From: Pseudofrankia nepalensis
Lineage (GTDB): Bacteria > Actinomycetota > Actinomycetes > Frankiales > Frankiaceae
Length of the DNA stretch: 64,000 nucleotides
Assembly: GCF_016786305.1 (NCBI RefSeq)
Contig: NZ_JADWYV010000011.1
Direction: 5' to 3' (one strand)
Positions within the stretch are counted from its first letter, which is position 1, and each line of letters starts with the position of its first letter. Under the pieces are notes generated by a model. It searched no databases. It had not been told where the DNA came from and saw nothing but the letters and a program-made list of their open reading frames with translations. A program made the position numbers and the translations under genes. Positions 16,299-25,543 of this stretch are shown here, one piece after another.

Positions 16299-19220
16299 AT
16301 GCGTGCGTCAAAGCCGACGACGGGGGTGGGCGCCGTGCTTGATGCGGCCATGGCTGTGGTGTGGGGGAAGTCGGATGCGCAGGGGTCGCCGCATCTGCTG
16401 CTGGGTCATCTGTTGGATACGGCGGCGGTCGGTGAGTTGATCTGGGATCGGTTTCTGGCTCCGGTGGTCAAGGGCCATCTGGACGAGGTCAGTGGCGGGC
16501 GGGGTCGTTCGTTGTTCGCGTTGCTGTGCGGTCTGCATGATGTGGGTAAGGCGACGCCGGCGTTTCAGTCGAAGGATGGCGCGCTCGCCGTGCGGGTGCA
16601 GGCGGCTGGTCTGGGTTGGCGGCCGTTGAGTCGGAACAGGGTGTCGGCGTGGCATCACACCAAGGCGGGGGCGGCGATTGTGCGGTCTCGTCTGGCGGGG
16701 GCGGGGTGGTCTTCGGAGTCGTGTGAGTGGGTGTGGCCGTTGATCGCGGGTCACCATGGTGTGGTCCCGGCGATTGGCTGTCTGTGGCAGCCGCCGCGGG
16801 ACGCGCACGGTAGGGGTGCTGCCTGGCGGCAGGTGCAGGACGGCATCGTTGACCGGGTCGCGGAAGATCTCGGTCTCGACCTCGGCTCGTTCGCTGGATT
16901 GGGAATGCCGCGGCGTGGTGGTCAGCTGGCGGTGTCCGGTCTGATCATCATGGCGGACTGGATCGCCAGCGACGAGCAGCACTTCCGTGGCCTGCCTGAT
17001 CTCGCGGCGATTTCCATGGACGAGGCCCGGAGCCGTGCGGTGTCCGCGTGGGAGAGACTCGGGCTGCGCGGTGGCTGGCGGCCGGCGTCGTTGGTGCCCT
17101 GCGCGTCGGCGGAGCTGGTGGAACACCGGTTCGGCGTTCCCGCCCGGTCGGCCCAGGCCGCTGCCGTCGAGCTTGCCGAGCAGATGCCGGCTCCTGGGCT
17201 GCTCATCCTGGAAGCGCCGATGGGTGAGGGTAAGACGGAGGCCGCGTTGGCCGCGGCGGAGGTCCTGGCACGGCGGTTCGGGGCGGACGGGCTTTTCGTG
17301 GGTATGCCGACGCAGGCGACCTCGGATCCGATGTTCGGCCGGGTGCGCGAGTGGCTGACCGCTGTTGATTCCGAGGTTCCGCTTGGGCTTCTGCATGGCC
17401 GGGCGCGGTTCAACAAGGAGTGGGCGGCGCTGCGTGCTCCGGTGCGGTTCGTGGGTGTCGCCGATGACCAGGACGAGTACGGGCTGGGTGACGTCTACGG
17501 CAGCGCCGGTCAGAACGGCGGGGCTGAGGATCGGCCCGTTGGTGACGGGATGGCGGCGGCGGACTGGTTTTTCGGTCCGAAGCGGGGCCTGCTCGCGCCG
17601 GTGACGGTCGGCACGGTCGACCAGTTGCTGCATGCCGCGACCAGGACGAAGCATGTCATGGTGCGCCACGCCGGTCTGGCGGGCCGGGTCGTCGTGCTCG
17701 ACGAGGTGCACGCCTACGACGTCTACATGTCGCAGTTCCTGTTCGAGGCGCTGCGTTGGCTCGCGGACACGGGTGTGCCCGTCGTCCTGCTGTCGGCCAC
17801 GTTGCCTCCCGCGCTGCGCCACAAGCTGATCTCTGCCTATGCGCAGGGCGCCTCGCGGCAGCGCGAGGTCGACCTCGGTGACGTCCCCGCGCCGTCCGGC
17901 TATCCGAGTACGACCGCGGTGTGCGTCGTCGAGGGGAAAGTGGATGGCGCGGTCGAGGCGAGCTTGCCGTGGCGCGAGTCGAGCCCGGTGGTGGTCGAGG
18001 TGCTGGATGAGACCGACACGTTCGAGCCGCGGACTGTCGCCGATCGTGTCCTCGCCGAGGTTGCCCGGGAGGATGCCACGACGTCGGCCGATCAGCCGCT
18101 GGGCTGTGTGCTGGTCGTGTGTAACACCGTTGCCCGTGCCCAGGACGTGTATGCCGCGCTGGCGCCCGCGCTGGGGGACGATGTCGTGCTGCTGCATTCG
18201 CGGTTCGTCGCCGCCGAACGGGCCAGGCGCACGGAGGAGGTCGTCAACCAGCTCGGCCGGCCGGGCCGGCTGGAGGGTGCGCGCCGGCCGCGGCGTCTCG
18301 TTGTCGTCGCGACCCAGGTCGCCGAGCAGTCGTTCGACGTGGATGTCGACCTGTTGATCACCGACCTGGCCCCGATCGACCTGCTGCTCCAGCGCGTCGG
18401 CCGCCTGCACCGCCACCAGCGCCCGGAAGAGGACCGGCCAGCCCACCTACGCCAGCCCCGGGTCGTCGTAAGTGGTCTGCGGCGGTATCCGGGGAACCAG
18501 CCGTCGGCGTTCCCGCCAGGCAGCCGGGCCGTCTATGGGAACCATCTCCTGCTGCGTTCGGCCGCGCTGGTGCTCGAGGCCGTGGCCATGGATGGCTGGT
18601 CCGTGCCCGCCGCCGTTCCCCGCCTGGTGGCGACCGGCTACGACGACACACCCCTGGGCCCGCCCGAATGGGCCCGGGCGGTTGCCAAGGCCAAGGACGC
18701 ATGGGCAGAGCGGGAACAGCGGCGTGAGGCGAACGCCCGCGGCTTTCTGCTCGCGGGCGAGGATTTTCTTGGCGCGTCCACGCTTGACGGCCTGCACGAG
18801 CGGTCGACCGCTGCGCTGGCGACCGAGGAGCGGGTCGCCGCGGTCGTGCGTGACGGTGACGAGTCGGTGGAGGTCGTGCTCGTCCGCCGTGACGTGGCCG
18901 GATTCCGCACCCTCGGTGGGACGTGGCTCGGTCCGAACGGTGAGGTGCCCGTGCACGATGACACGGTCCTGGAGGAGGTCGTCGGCGCGACCATCCGCCT
19001 TCCGGCGTATCAGGACCTCACCGCCGCGGCGCTTTCTGACCTTCGCCCGCTGCCGGCTTGGATCGGTGACGGCCGCGACCGTCGGCATGACCCGTGGCTG
19101 CGCCGTAGCCGCGCGCTGGTCGTCGAGGACGGGCCGGCCGAGGGCGTGCTGACTGCCCGCCTCGGCGAGCGCCGGCTGACCTATCACCACGATCTCGGCC
19201 TGCGGGTGGTGAAGCTGTAG
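16299..19220 (+). CDS. cas3: Cas3 helicase-nuclease, type I-E
   Basis: 973 residues, full length. The N-terminal HD nuclease shows H37, H80-D81 (CGLHDVGK), H119/H120 (WHHTKAG), H152/H153 (AGHHG) and D220. The superfamily 2 helicase has Walker A GEGKT (309-313), the DEVH box (468-471), and SAT (499-501). Cas3 is recruited by the Cascade complex to degrade target DNA. The gene is divergent from array 1 with a 177-bp space, and is separated from cse1 by 266 bp, so it probably has its own promoter. No strong ribosome site precedes ATG 16299; an internal ATG at 16350 is possible, but WGKSDAQGSPHLLLGHLLDT is the conserved N-terminal block and lies just after it. Confidence 0.97.
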   Translation: MRASKPTTGVGAVLDAAMAVVWGKSDAQGSPHLLLGHLLDTAAVGELIWDRFLAPVVKGHLDEVSGGRGRSLFALLCGLHDVGKATPAFQSKDGALAVRVQAAGLGWRPLSRNRVSAWHHTKAGAAIVRSRLAGAGWSSESCEWVWPLIAGHHGVVPAIGCLWQPPRDAHGRGAAWRQVQDGIVDRVAEDLGLDLGSFAGLGMPRRGGQLAVSGLIIMADWIASDEQHFRGLPDLAAISMDEARSRAVSAWERLGLRGGWRPASLVPCASAELVEHRFGVPARSAQAAAVELAEQMPAPGLLILEAPMGEGKTEAALAAAEVLARRFGADGLFVGMPTQATSDPMFGRVREWLTAVDSEVPLGLLHGRARFNKEWAALRAPVRFVGVADDQDEYGLGDVYGSAGQNGGAEDRPVGDGMAAADWFFGPKRGLLAPVTVGTVDQLLHAATRTKHVMVRHAGLAGRVVVLDEVHAYDVYMSQFLFEALRWLADTGVPVVLLSATLPPALRHKLISAYAQGASRQREVDLGDVPAPSGYPSTTAVCVVEGKVDGAVEASLPWRESSPVVVEVLDETDTFEPRTVADRVLAEVAREDATTSADQPLGCVLVVCNTVARAQDVYAALAPALGDDVVLLHSRFVAAERARRTEEVVNQLGRPGRLEGARRPRRLVVVATQVAEQSFDVDVDLLITDLAPIDLLLQRVGRLHRHQRPEEDRPAHLRQPRVVVSGLRRYPGNQPSAFPPGSRAVYGNHLLLRSAALVLEAVAMDGWSVPAAVPRLVATGYDDTPLGPPEWARAVAKAKDAWAEREQRREANARGFLLAGEDFLGASTLDGLHERSTAALATEERVAAVVRDGDESVEVVLVRRDVAGFRTLGGTWLGPNGEVPVHDDTVLEEVVGATIRLPAYQDLTAAALSDLRPLPAWIGDGRDRRHDPWLRRSRALVVEDGPAEGVLTARLGERRLTYHHDLGLRVVKL

Positions 19221-19245
19221 ATACCCCCGCCTTGGCGGGGACGAC
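19220..19245 (-). repeat. Solitary degenerate CRISPR repeat after cas3
   Basis: Starting in the cas3 stop codon, the minus strand reads GTCGTCCCCGCC, then AAG, then GCGGGGGTATC. The first 12 bases equal the array repeat, the stem CCCCGCC/GGCGGGG is kept, the 3-base loop differs and the 3' handle is altered. It has the orientation of array 1. It could be a relic repeat, a regulatory pseudo-repeat, or simply a hairpin at the end of cas3 mRNA. Confidence 0.55.
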
Positions 19246-19326
19246 AGGTGCCCGACCGGAACCCACGGGCGATCCCAGCAAGGCTGGGCGAAAGAACGGT
19301 ACCCGCTCGAGTGGGGTTGCCCTACA

Positions 19327-19383
19327 GGCACCCAGTTGCGCGACCGGCACCCAATTGGAAACTTTCGCGACCTCTGCTACGGT
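19327..19383 (+). promoter_or_regulatory. Candidate promoter with direct repeats upstream of cse1
   Basis: TTGGAA (19355-19360) and TACGGT (19378-19383) are separated by 17 bases, a plausible vegetative -35/-10 pair about 100 bases before cse1. GGCACCCAGTTG (19327-19338) and GGCACCCAATTG (19346-19357) form a direct repeat with a 19-base period, the second copy overlapping the -35. This looks like a promoter with a tandem operator for the Cascade operon. Sequence-only inference. Confidence 0.4.
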
Positions 19384-19486
19384 CGTCGCGAATCCGTGGG
19401 GCTTCGCCGAAAAAGTGTCGTAGGTGGCGAGTAGACACGGGTGACGTCCGACAGCGAGGTCGGGTGGATCGGGGAACGGGGGTGTT

Positions 19487-21103
19487 ATGACGGTATTTGA
19501 CCTGCGCGTCGCGCCGTGGGTGGCGTTGGTGCGGGAGGGCCGGCGCGTAGAAGTCGGCGTGCGTGAGGCGGTGGTGGACGCGCACACGTTCGATGGGCTG
19601 GCGTTGGATGATCCGCTGGAAGCGGTCGCGGTTTTCCGGCAGGTGCTGCTGCCGGTCGTGCTGGACGCTCTGGGTGCTCCGCGCGGCTTGGACGAGTGGT
19701 CCGCTCTGTGGAACGCGGGCCGATTCAACGAGAATCAGATAAATGAATACCTGGATTCACGGGAGGGCCTGTTCGACCTGTTCGACGCCGAGCGGCCGTT
19801 CGCGCAGGTGGCTGGGCTGAGAACGGCCAAGGATGAGACGAAGCCCGTGTCGCTGCTTATCCCTCGGCTGGCTTCCGGCAACAACGTGCCGCTGTTCAGC
19901 GCTCGGACGGAGGACGCCCCGCCCGCGTTGGCGCCCGCGGCCGCCGCGCGGGCTTTGCTGGCGGCGCACTGCTGGGACACGGCGGCGATCAAGTCCGGCG
20001 CCGTCGGCGACCCGAGGATGTCGGCCGGCAAGACGACCGGCAACCCCACCGGCCCGCTCGGTCAGTTGGGCGTGGTCCTCCCGGTCGGCGCCTCTCTCTT
20101 TCACACTTTGGTGCTCAACTTGCCGATCATGCCGCTGGGGCCGCGGCCTCGTGACCGGCCGCAGTGGCGTACGGCAGACCCAGCCTCCTCGCGGTGGAGC
20201 GAGCGTGAGGCCCTGGGCCTGCTTGACCTGCTGACCTGGCAGTCGCGGCGGATCAGGCTCGTTCCCGAGCCGGACAGCACCACCGTCGGTAGGGTTGTCG
20301 TGCGCCAGGTGGTCCTCAGTGCTGGTGACCGGCTGACCGGATCGGTGCAGGACCTCGAACGGCACACGGCCTGGCGGCAGACCGAGAAGCCGCGCGCGGA
20401 CGAGCCGCCGTCGCGCCCGGTGCGACACCAGCCGGGCCGCGCGGCGTGGCGTGGCCTCGAAGCACTGCTCGCCACCGCGGGCCCGACGAGCGCGCGCGTC
20501 ACGGCGCCGATGGCGCTGACCCAGCTGGCCGGCCTGCAGGCCCGCGGCCGTCTCCCGGAAGATCTGCCGCTGCGGGTGTTGACCGTGGGGGTGCGGTACG
20601 GGAACCAGTCCGCGGTCATCGAGGACGTGATGGTCGACGAGATCCCGTTGCCGGTGGTCGCGCTGGTCGCGGACTCGGCCGTCCGGGAGACGGTACTGAC
20701 GGTCGCGGAGCAGGCGGAGCGGCTGCGGGTCGCGGCGAACCGGCTCGGAGACGACCTGCGGGCCGCCGGCGGCGGTGACAAGGTGCCGTGGGACAAGAGC
20801 CAGCGGCTCGGCGACGTGCTGGTGTACGCGCTCACCCCCGCGGTTCGTCGGCTGCTCGCCGGCCTCGCGCGTCACCCCGAGGACACCGAGCGGGCCGAGG
20901 ACGCCTGGGCCGTGGTGGCTCGCCGGCTCGCGTGGGAGGTCGCCGAGCCCGCGTTGTCGGGCGCCGGGCCTGGGACCTTCCTGGGGCGCCACCCCGAGCA
21001 GCGGTTCGCGCCGCGCCTCGCCGGTGCCGAGGCGTCGTTCCGCCGCGCGCTCAACGACATTTTTGGCCCTGTTCCGGTACCCGCCGCCACGGCGGCGAGC
21101 TGA
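19487..21103 (+). CDS. casA: Cascade large subunit Cse1/Cas8e
   Basis: 538 residues from ATG 19487. Typical Cse1 blocks are FDLRVAPWVALVREG at the N-terminus, WNAGRFNENQINEYLDSREG and FDLFDAERPFAQVAGLR, then GQLGVVLPVGASLFHTLVLN. The C-terminal four-helix bundle region is rich in R/L helices. In type I-E the large subunit recognises the PAM and recruits Cas3. It is the first gene of the Cascade operon. Length fits the actinobacterial family. Confidence 0.95.
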   Translation: MTVFDLRVAPWVALVREGRRVEVGVREAVVDAHTFDGLALDDPLEAVAVFRQVLLPVVLDALGAPRGLDEWSALWNAGRFNENQINEYLDSREGLFDLFDAERPFAQVAGLRTAKDETKPVSLLIPRLASGNNVPLFSARTEDAPPALAPAAAARALLAAHCWDTAAIKSGAVGDPRMSAGKTTGNPTGPLGQLGVVLPVGASLFHTLVLNLPIMPLGPRPRDRPQWRTADPASSRWSEREALGLLDLLTWQSRRIRLVPEPDSTTVGRVVVRQVVLSAGDRLTGSVQDLERHTAWRQTEKPRADEPPSRPVRHQPGRAAWRGLEALLATAGPTSARVTAPMALTQLAGLQARGRLPEDLPLRVLTVGVRYGNQSAVIEDVMVDEIPLPVVALVADSAVRETVLTVAEQAERLRVAANRLGDDLRAAGGGDKVPWDKSQRLGDVLVYALTPAVRRLLAGLARHPEDTERAEDAWAVVARRLAWEVAEPALSGAGPGTFLGRHPEQRFAPRLAGAEASFRRALNDIFGPVPVPAATAAS

Positions 21104-21122
21104 CATCGATCCCGGAGACACC

Positions 21123-21713
21123 ATGACAACCGACTCCGACACCTCCGCGACGCCCTCCCACACGGAGAGTTCTCCGCCGCCATTCTTCTGGGAGAGAACC
21201 GGTAAGCGCGACCTTCCCGATGGCGCGGACCTGGCGGCCCTTCGCCGCGGCGTGGGCCGCGAGGCCGGCACCGTCCCCGCCATGTGGGAGCACTACCGCA
21301 TGCTCAACCCGGCGGGCCGGGCCAGTGCGCAACTCAAGGCAGAACACGAGGCATTGGTCCTGTACGCGATTCATCAGCAGTCGGTACGTGAACCCATGCA
21401 CCAGCCAGGTGTGGGCCTGGGCAGCGCGCTGCTGAAGTTGCGAGAAAGCGGCAGGTTCAGCCCCGAGGCCGTCGACCGGCGGTTCGGCGCGGCGGCGACC
21501 GCGACATCCCTGGACGAGGCCGCCTACCATCTGCGCGGGCTGGTCCGCCAGCTTCGACAGGTGCCACTGGGATTGAGCTACACCCAGCTGTTCAAAGACC
21601 TGGTCGCCTGGCAGAGCCCGGACCGGATCGGCGCCGTCCGCCGCCGGTGGGGAACCGACTACTTCATCGGCCGGAACAGCGCCACGAACTCGAGCCCCGC
21701 CACTTCGGACTGA
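21123..21713 (+). CDS. casB: Cascade small subunit Cse2/Cas11e
   Basis: The start is ATG 21123 (MTTDSDTSATPSH), 19 bases after cse1; an upstream extension in frame overlaps cse1 and is not protein-like. 196 residues, all-helical, with DGADLAALRRGVGREAGTVP and FDRRF-like blocks (EAVDRRFGAAATATSLDEAA, YHLRGLVRQLRQVPLGLSY). Two Cse2 copies form the belly of Cascade and stabilise the R-loop. Position between cse1 and cas7e confirms the call. Confidence 0.93.
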   Translation: MTTDSDTSATPSHTESSPPPFFWERTGKRDLPDGADLAALRRGVGREAGTVPAMWEHYRMLNPAGRASAQLKAEHEALVLYAIHQQSVREPMHQPGVGLGSALLKLRESGRFSPEAVDRRFGAAATATSLDEAAYHLRGLVRQLRQVPLGLSYTQLFKDLVAWQSPDRIGAVRRRWGTDYFIGRNSATNSSPATSD

Positions 21714-21831
21714 CAGGGTCACTCGCCACCCCCGCACGACCCTTTCACATTCTCGTCTCCAAAATTCTTGGCGCGCCTTCTTCTCGCCTGCGCGCAATTA
21801 CCTGTTTCCAACGAGAAAGAAAGACATTCTG

Positions 21832-22977
21832 ATGCGTTGCTACATCGACGTCCACATCCTGCAGACCGTCCCGCCGTCGAACCTGAACCGCGATGACGCG
21901 GGCACGCCGAAGCAGGCCGTCTACGGCGGCGCGAAGCGCGCCCGCGTCTCCTCCCAGGCCTGGAAGCGCGCCACCCGGACCGCGTTCGCCGAGCAGGTCA
22001 ACCACGACCAGCTCGCGACCCGCACCAAGAAGATCTCCGCCCTGTACGCGGAACGGCTGTCCGCGCGCCTCGGCCTCGACCCGGAGACGAGCACCCGGCT
22101 GGCGACCAGCGTCCTGGCCGAACTGGGCATCAAGCCGGGTAAGAAGGCGGCCGAGACCGCCTACCTGCTGTTCTTCGGCCGCCCGCAGCTCGAACGGCTC
22201 GTCGACCTGGTCGAGCAGGACGCCGAAAACCTCGCCGCGCTGGACGACAAGGAACTCGCCGCGGCGGTGAAGGGACTTCCCGTCAAGGAGACCCTCGGGA
22301 CCGGGCATCCGATCGACGTGGCGTTGTTCGGCCGGATGGTCGCCGACATCCCCGCGCTCAACGTGGACGCCGCGACCCAGGTCGCGCACGCGCTGTCGAC
22401 GCATCCGGTGGACGTCGAGTTCGACTACTACACCGCCGTCGACGACGAGAACCCGAAAGAGGACACCGGCGCCGGCATGATCGGCACGGTCGAGTTCCAG
22501 TCCGCGACGCTGTACCGGTTCGCCACTGTCGGGCTGCACCAACTCGCCGACAATCTCGCCGACGACGCGGAGGCGACCGTCGAGGCACTGCGCGTCTTCC
22601 TGAACGCCTTCACCACCTCGATGCCGACCGGGCACCAGAACTCGTTCGCGCACCGCACGACCCCGAACCTGGTCGCGGTCGCGCTGCGTACCGACCAGCC
22701 GGTCAACCTCGTGTCCGCGTTCGAGAAGCCCGTCCGCGCGAGCGAGAACAGCGGCATTCTCGACCAGTCGATGCGGCTGCTGGCCACCGAGATGTCCGAG
22801 GCGACCCGGATGTGGGGGCACACGCCCACACTGGTCGCGGCCACCTACCGGACCCCGGTCGACGCGTCGGCCTCCACCGCGCTGACGACCGCCTTCGGCC
22901 CGGCCGTTCCGTTCAACGACCTGGTCACCACCGTGGAAACGGCCGCCCGCGACCTGCTGAAGAGCGCGGCCCGGTGA
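21832..22977 (+). CDS. casC: Cascade backbone subunit Cas7e/Cse4
   Basis: 381 residues, near the family norm. It begins MRCYIDVHILQTVPPSNLNR, followed by the conserved DDAGTPKQAVYGGAKRARVS and SQAWKRATR. Later come GMIGTVEFQSATLYRFATVG and PTGHQNSFAHRTTPNLVAVA, both typical of Cas7e. Six copies form the crRNA-binding backbone of Cascade. Unlike its neighbours it is not coupled to the preceding gene: 118 bases separate it from cse2, and GAGAAAGAAAG before the ATG is a strong ribosome site, fitting its higher copy number. Confidence 0.96.
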   Translation: MRCYIDVHILQTVPPSNLNRDDAGTPKQAVYGGAKRARVSSQAWKRATRTAFAEQVNHDQLATRTKKISALYAERLSARLGLDPETSTRLATSVLAELGIKPGKKAAETAYLLFFGRPQLERLVDLVEQDAENLAALDDKELAAAVKGLPVKETLGTGHPIDVALFGRMVADIPALNVDAATQVAHALSTHPVDVEFDYYTAVDDENPKEDTGAGMIGTVEFQSATLYRFATVGLHQLADNLADDAEATVEALRVFLNAFTTSMPTGHQNSFAHRTTPNLVAVALRTDQPVNLVSAFEKPVRASENSGILDQSMRLLATEMSEATRMWGHTPTLVAATYRTPVDASASTALTTAFGPAVPFNDLVTTVETAARDLLKSAAR

Positions 22978-23801
22978 GCACCGAACCGGCCGCGGAAGCC
23001 CCCAGCTGCTGTCTGGTGCTGCGCCTGGCGGGCCCGTTGCAGTCCTGGGGCGGGTCGAGCATGTTCAACCGCCGTGACACCGGCACCGAGCCGACCAAGA
23101 GCGGCCTGGTCGGCCTGCTCGCCGCCGCCCAGGGGCGCCGTCGGGCCGACCCGATCGAGGACCTGCTCGCCCTCGTCTTCGGCGTGCGCACCGACCAGCC
23201 CGGCGTTCTGCTGCGCGACTACCACACCGTCAGCGACTACCGCGGCCGCCCGCTGCCGTCGGCCTCCGTCACCGGCAAGGGTGTGCAGAAGCCGACCTCA
23301 CCGGCCAAGTACACCGGGGTCACCGAACGCTTCTACCTGCAGGACGCGGTGTTCGTCGTCGCGATCGGCGCCTCCGAACCGGTCCTGACGACACTCGGCG
23401 ACGCGCTACGCCACCCCGCCTTTCCGCTGGCACTGGGGCGGCGGGCCTGCCCGCCGACCCAGCCCTTTGTTCTCACACCGGACCCAGCCCAGCGGGAAGA
23501 AGCGATCTGGCCCGGCACCGTCCGTGAGGTCCTCCAGAAGGTGTCCTGGCAGGCCAGCGACAGCCACAAGGAAAAGCTCTCCCGCCGACGCGAACGTCCC
23601 CGCACCATCGACCTGCCGATCACCGTGGACGACCCGGACGGCGACGACGTGCGCATGGACCTGCCCCGCACCTTCGACCCGCTGAACAGGTCGTTCACCA
23701 GCCGCCGGGTCAGCCAGCGCTGGGCCCACCTCCCGCCGCCCTACGACGCGACCGGCGACGACACGGGCACCCATGACCCCTTCGCCCTTCTCGGATGGTG
23801 A
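22974..23801 (+). CDS. casD: Cascade subunit Cas5e
   Basis: The GTG at 22974 overlaps the cas7e stop (GTGA), so I choose it over upstream starts. 275 residues. RAMP-fold features: the N-terminal CCLVLRLAGPLQSWGGSSMF block with PLQSWG, then EPTKSGLVGLLAAAQGRRR, RDYHTVSDYRGRPLPSASVT and LGRRACPPTQPF. Cas5e caps the 5' handle of the crRNA. The C-terminal ~70 residues are more variable. No odd features. Confidence 0.96.
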   Translation: MSTEPAAEAPSCCLVLRLAGPLQSWGGSSMFNRRDTGTEPTKSGLVGLLAAAQGRRRADPIEDLLALVFGVRTDQPGVLLRDYHTVSDYRGRPLPSASVTGKGVQKPTSPAKYTGVTERFYLQDAVFVVAIGASEPVLTTLGDALRHPAFPLALGRRACPPTQPFVLTPDPAQREEAIWPGTVREVLQKVSWQASDSHKEKLSRRRERPRTIDLPITVDDPDGDDVRMDLPRTFDPLNRSFTSRRVSQRWAHLPPPYDATGDDTGTHDPFALLGW

Positions 23802-23805
23802 CCCG

Positions 23806-24549
23806 ATGCCCTACCTCTCCCGCGTCTGGCTGAACCCGCTGCGCACCGGAGCCCAGGCACTGCTGCGCAACCCCGAGAAGATGCACGCCGCCGTCCTCGG
23901 TGGCATCGCCCGCCAACCCATCACCGAACGGGTCCTGTGGCGGCTCGACACCCACGCCCACCGGCCCGAACTGCTCGTGCTCACCGACTCCCGGCCCTCC
24001 TGGGAACACATCGTCGAGCAGGCCGGCTGGCCGAACGCCGAAGACCCCCAGGCACTCGTCCGCGACTACCAGCCACTGCTCGACCGCATCCAGACCGGCC
24101 GCGAGTTCGGCTTCCGCCTACGTGCCAACCCCGTCGCCGCGACCCGCAACCCGGCCAGCCCGTCGGCCCAGCAGAAGGAGAAACTCACCGCCCCGCGCCC
24201 GCGCGGCGTCCGCGTCGCCCACCGCACTGCGGCCCACCAGCTCGACTGGCTCACCAGCCGGATCGACAAGTGGGGCTTCACCCCGCTCACCTCCCCGGAT
24301 GACCTGGCGGACACAGTCCCGATGGTGCGGCTGTCCGCGCGGGAACGGCTGGTGTTCTTCAAGCACGCCCGCGACGCCGACACCCCGGCCCGCCGCGTCG
24401 TCCTGAGCGTCGCCACCTTCGAGGGCGCCCTACGGGTCACCGACCCGGAACTTGCCCGCCACACCCTGCTCGCTGGCGTCGGCGCCGCCAAGGCCTACGG
24501 CTGCGGCCTACTCACCCTGGCCCCCCTGACCAGCGACAGCGGGGGCTGA
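23806..24549 (+). CDS. casE: CRISPR RNA endoribonuclease Cas6e
   Basis: The start is ATG 23806 (MPYLSRVWLNPLRTGAQALL) rather than the upstream in-frame ATG 23773 inside cas5e. 247 residues. The segment RNPEKMHAAVLGGI carries the catalytic-type histidine (about H27), and the C-terminal glycine-rich loop LLAGVGAAKAYGCGLLTLAP is intact. Cas6e cleaves the pre-crRNA at the base of the repeat hairpin and stays bound to the 3' handle. It lies 4 bases after cas5e and 1 base before cas1. Confidence 0.96.
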   Translation: MPYLSRVWLNPLRTGAQALLRNPEKMHAAVLGGIARQPITERVLWRLDTHAHRPELLVLTDSRPSWEHIVEQAGWPNAEDPQALVRDYQPLLDRIQTGREFGFRLRANPVAATRNPASPSAQQKEKLTAPRPRGVRVAHRTAAHQLDWLTSRIDKWGFTPLTSPDDLADTVPMVRLSARERLVFFKHARDADTPARRVVLSVATFEGALRVTDPELARHTLLAGVGAAKAYGCGLLTLAPLTSDSGG

Positions 24550-24550
24550 G

Positions 24551-25543
24551 ATGTGGTGGATCTCCGACCCGCAGGACCTGCACCGCATCGAGGACCGGAT
24601 CTCGAGTCTCTACGTCGAGAAGTGCCACGTCGACCGGGCCGACAACGCGGTCGTCCTCGTCAACAAGGAACGCACCGTCCGCGTCCCTGCGGCGTTCGTC
24701 GCGACCCTGCTGCTCGGGCCTGGTACTCGGATCACCAGCGGCGCTGTCCGCCTGCTCGCGGACTCCGGAACCGCCGTCTGCTGGGTGGGTGAACGAGGCG
24801 TACGGATGTACGCCGCCGGCCTCGGCCCGAGCCGCGGCGCCGGCCTGCTCATGCGCCAGGCCTACCTCGTCACCCGGACAAAGGAACGCCTCGGCGTCTC
24901 CCGGCGCATGTACGGGATGCGTTTTCCCGACGACGACGTCAGCGACGCCACCATGCAGCAACTACGCGGCCGAGAAGGCGCCCGCGTCAAAAAGATCTAC
25001 CGCGCACACGCGCAACGCACCGGCGTCGAGTGGAACCGCCGCGACTACAAACCCGGCGAGCCGTTCGCCGCCGGCGACGACATCAACCGCCTGCTGTCGG
25101 CCGGGCACAGCTGCCTGTACGGCATCTGCCACGCCGCGATCGTCGGCATCGGCGCCAGCCCCGCCCTCGGCTTCGTCCACACCGGCGGCGCGACCTCCTT
25201 CGTCCTCGACATCGCCGACCTCTACAAAGCCGAATACACCATTCCGCTCGCCTTCGACCTCGCCGCCCACGGACAGACCGACGAACGCGCCATCCGCACC
25301 GCCTTCCGCGACAAGGTCGCCGACGGCCACCTGATGGCCCGCATCGTCCGTGACATCAAGACCCTGCTCCTCGGCGACGACGCGGACATCCCCGACCAGG
25401 ACTCACTCCACCTCTGGGACGAGTTCGACGGCGCCGTCCCCGGCGGCATCAACTGGGCAGCCGACCTCGCGGACCTTTCACCCGAGAACAGCATCGTCGG
25501 AGTCACCGGACCCGACATCGACGAACAGCCACCACCCTGGTGA
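24551..25543 (+). CDS. cas1: Cas1e integrase of spacer acquisition
   Basis: 330 residues. The metal-binding residues of Cas1 are visible: E142 (RGREGARVKK), H210 (GFVHTGG) and D220/D223 (FVLDIADLYK). With Cas2 it integrates new spacers at the leader-repeat junction. The C-terminal tail is acidic and proline-rich. The start is 1 base after the cas6e stop, and cas2 overlaps the end by GTGA. All active-site residues are present, so acquisition is potentially functional. Confidence 0.97.
   Translation: MWWISDPQDLHRIEDRISSLYVEKCHVDRADNAVVLVNKERTVRVPAAFVATLLLGPGTRITSGAVRLLADSGTAVCWVGERGVRMYAAGLGPSRGAGLLMRQAYLVTRTKERLGVSRRMYGMRFPDDDVSDATMQQLRGREGARVKKIYRAHAQRTGVEWNRRDYKPGEPFAAGDDINRLLSAGHSCLYGICHAAIVGIGASPALGFVHTGGATSFVLDIADLYKAEYTIPLAFDLAAHGQTDERAIRTAFRDKVADGHLMARIVRDIKTLLLGDDADIPDQDSLHLWDEFDGAVPGGINWAADLADLSPENSIVGVTGPDIDEQPPPW

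Noticed and set aside
16308..18446. A 712-residue frame antisense to cas3
   Set aside because: A GC-bias shadow of the cas3 coding strand; no recognisable domain.
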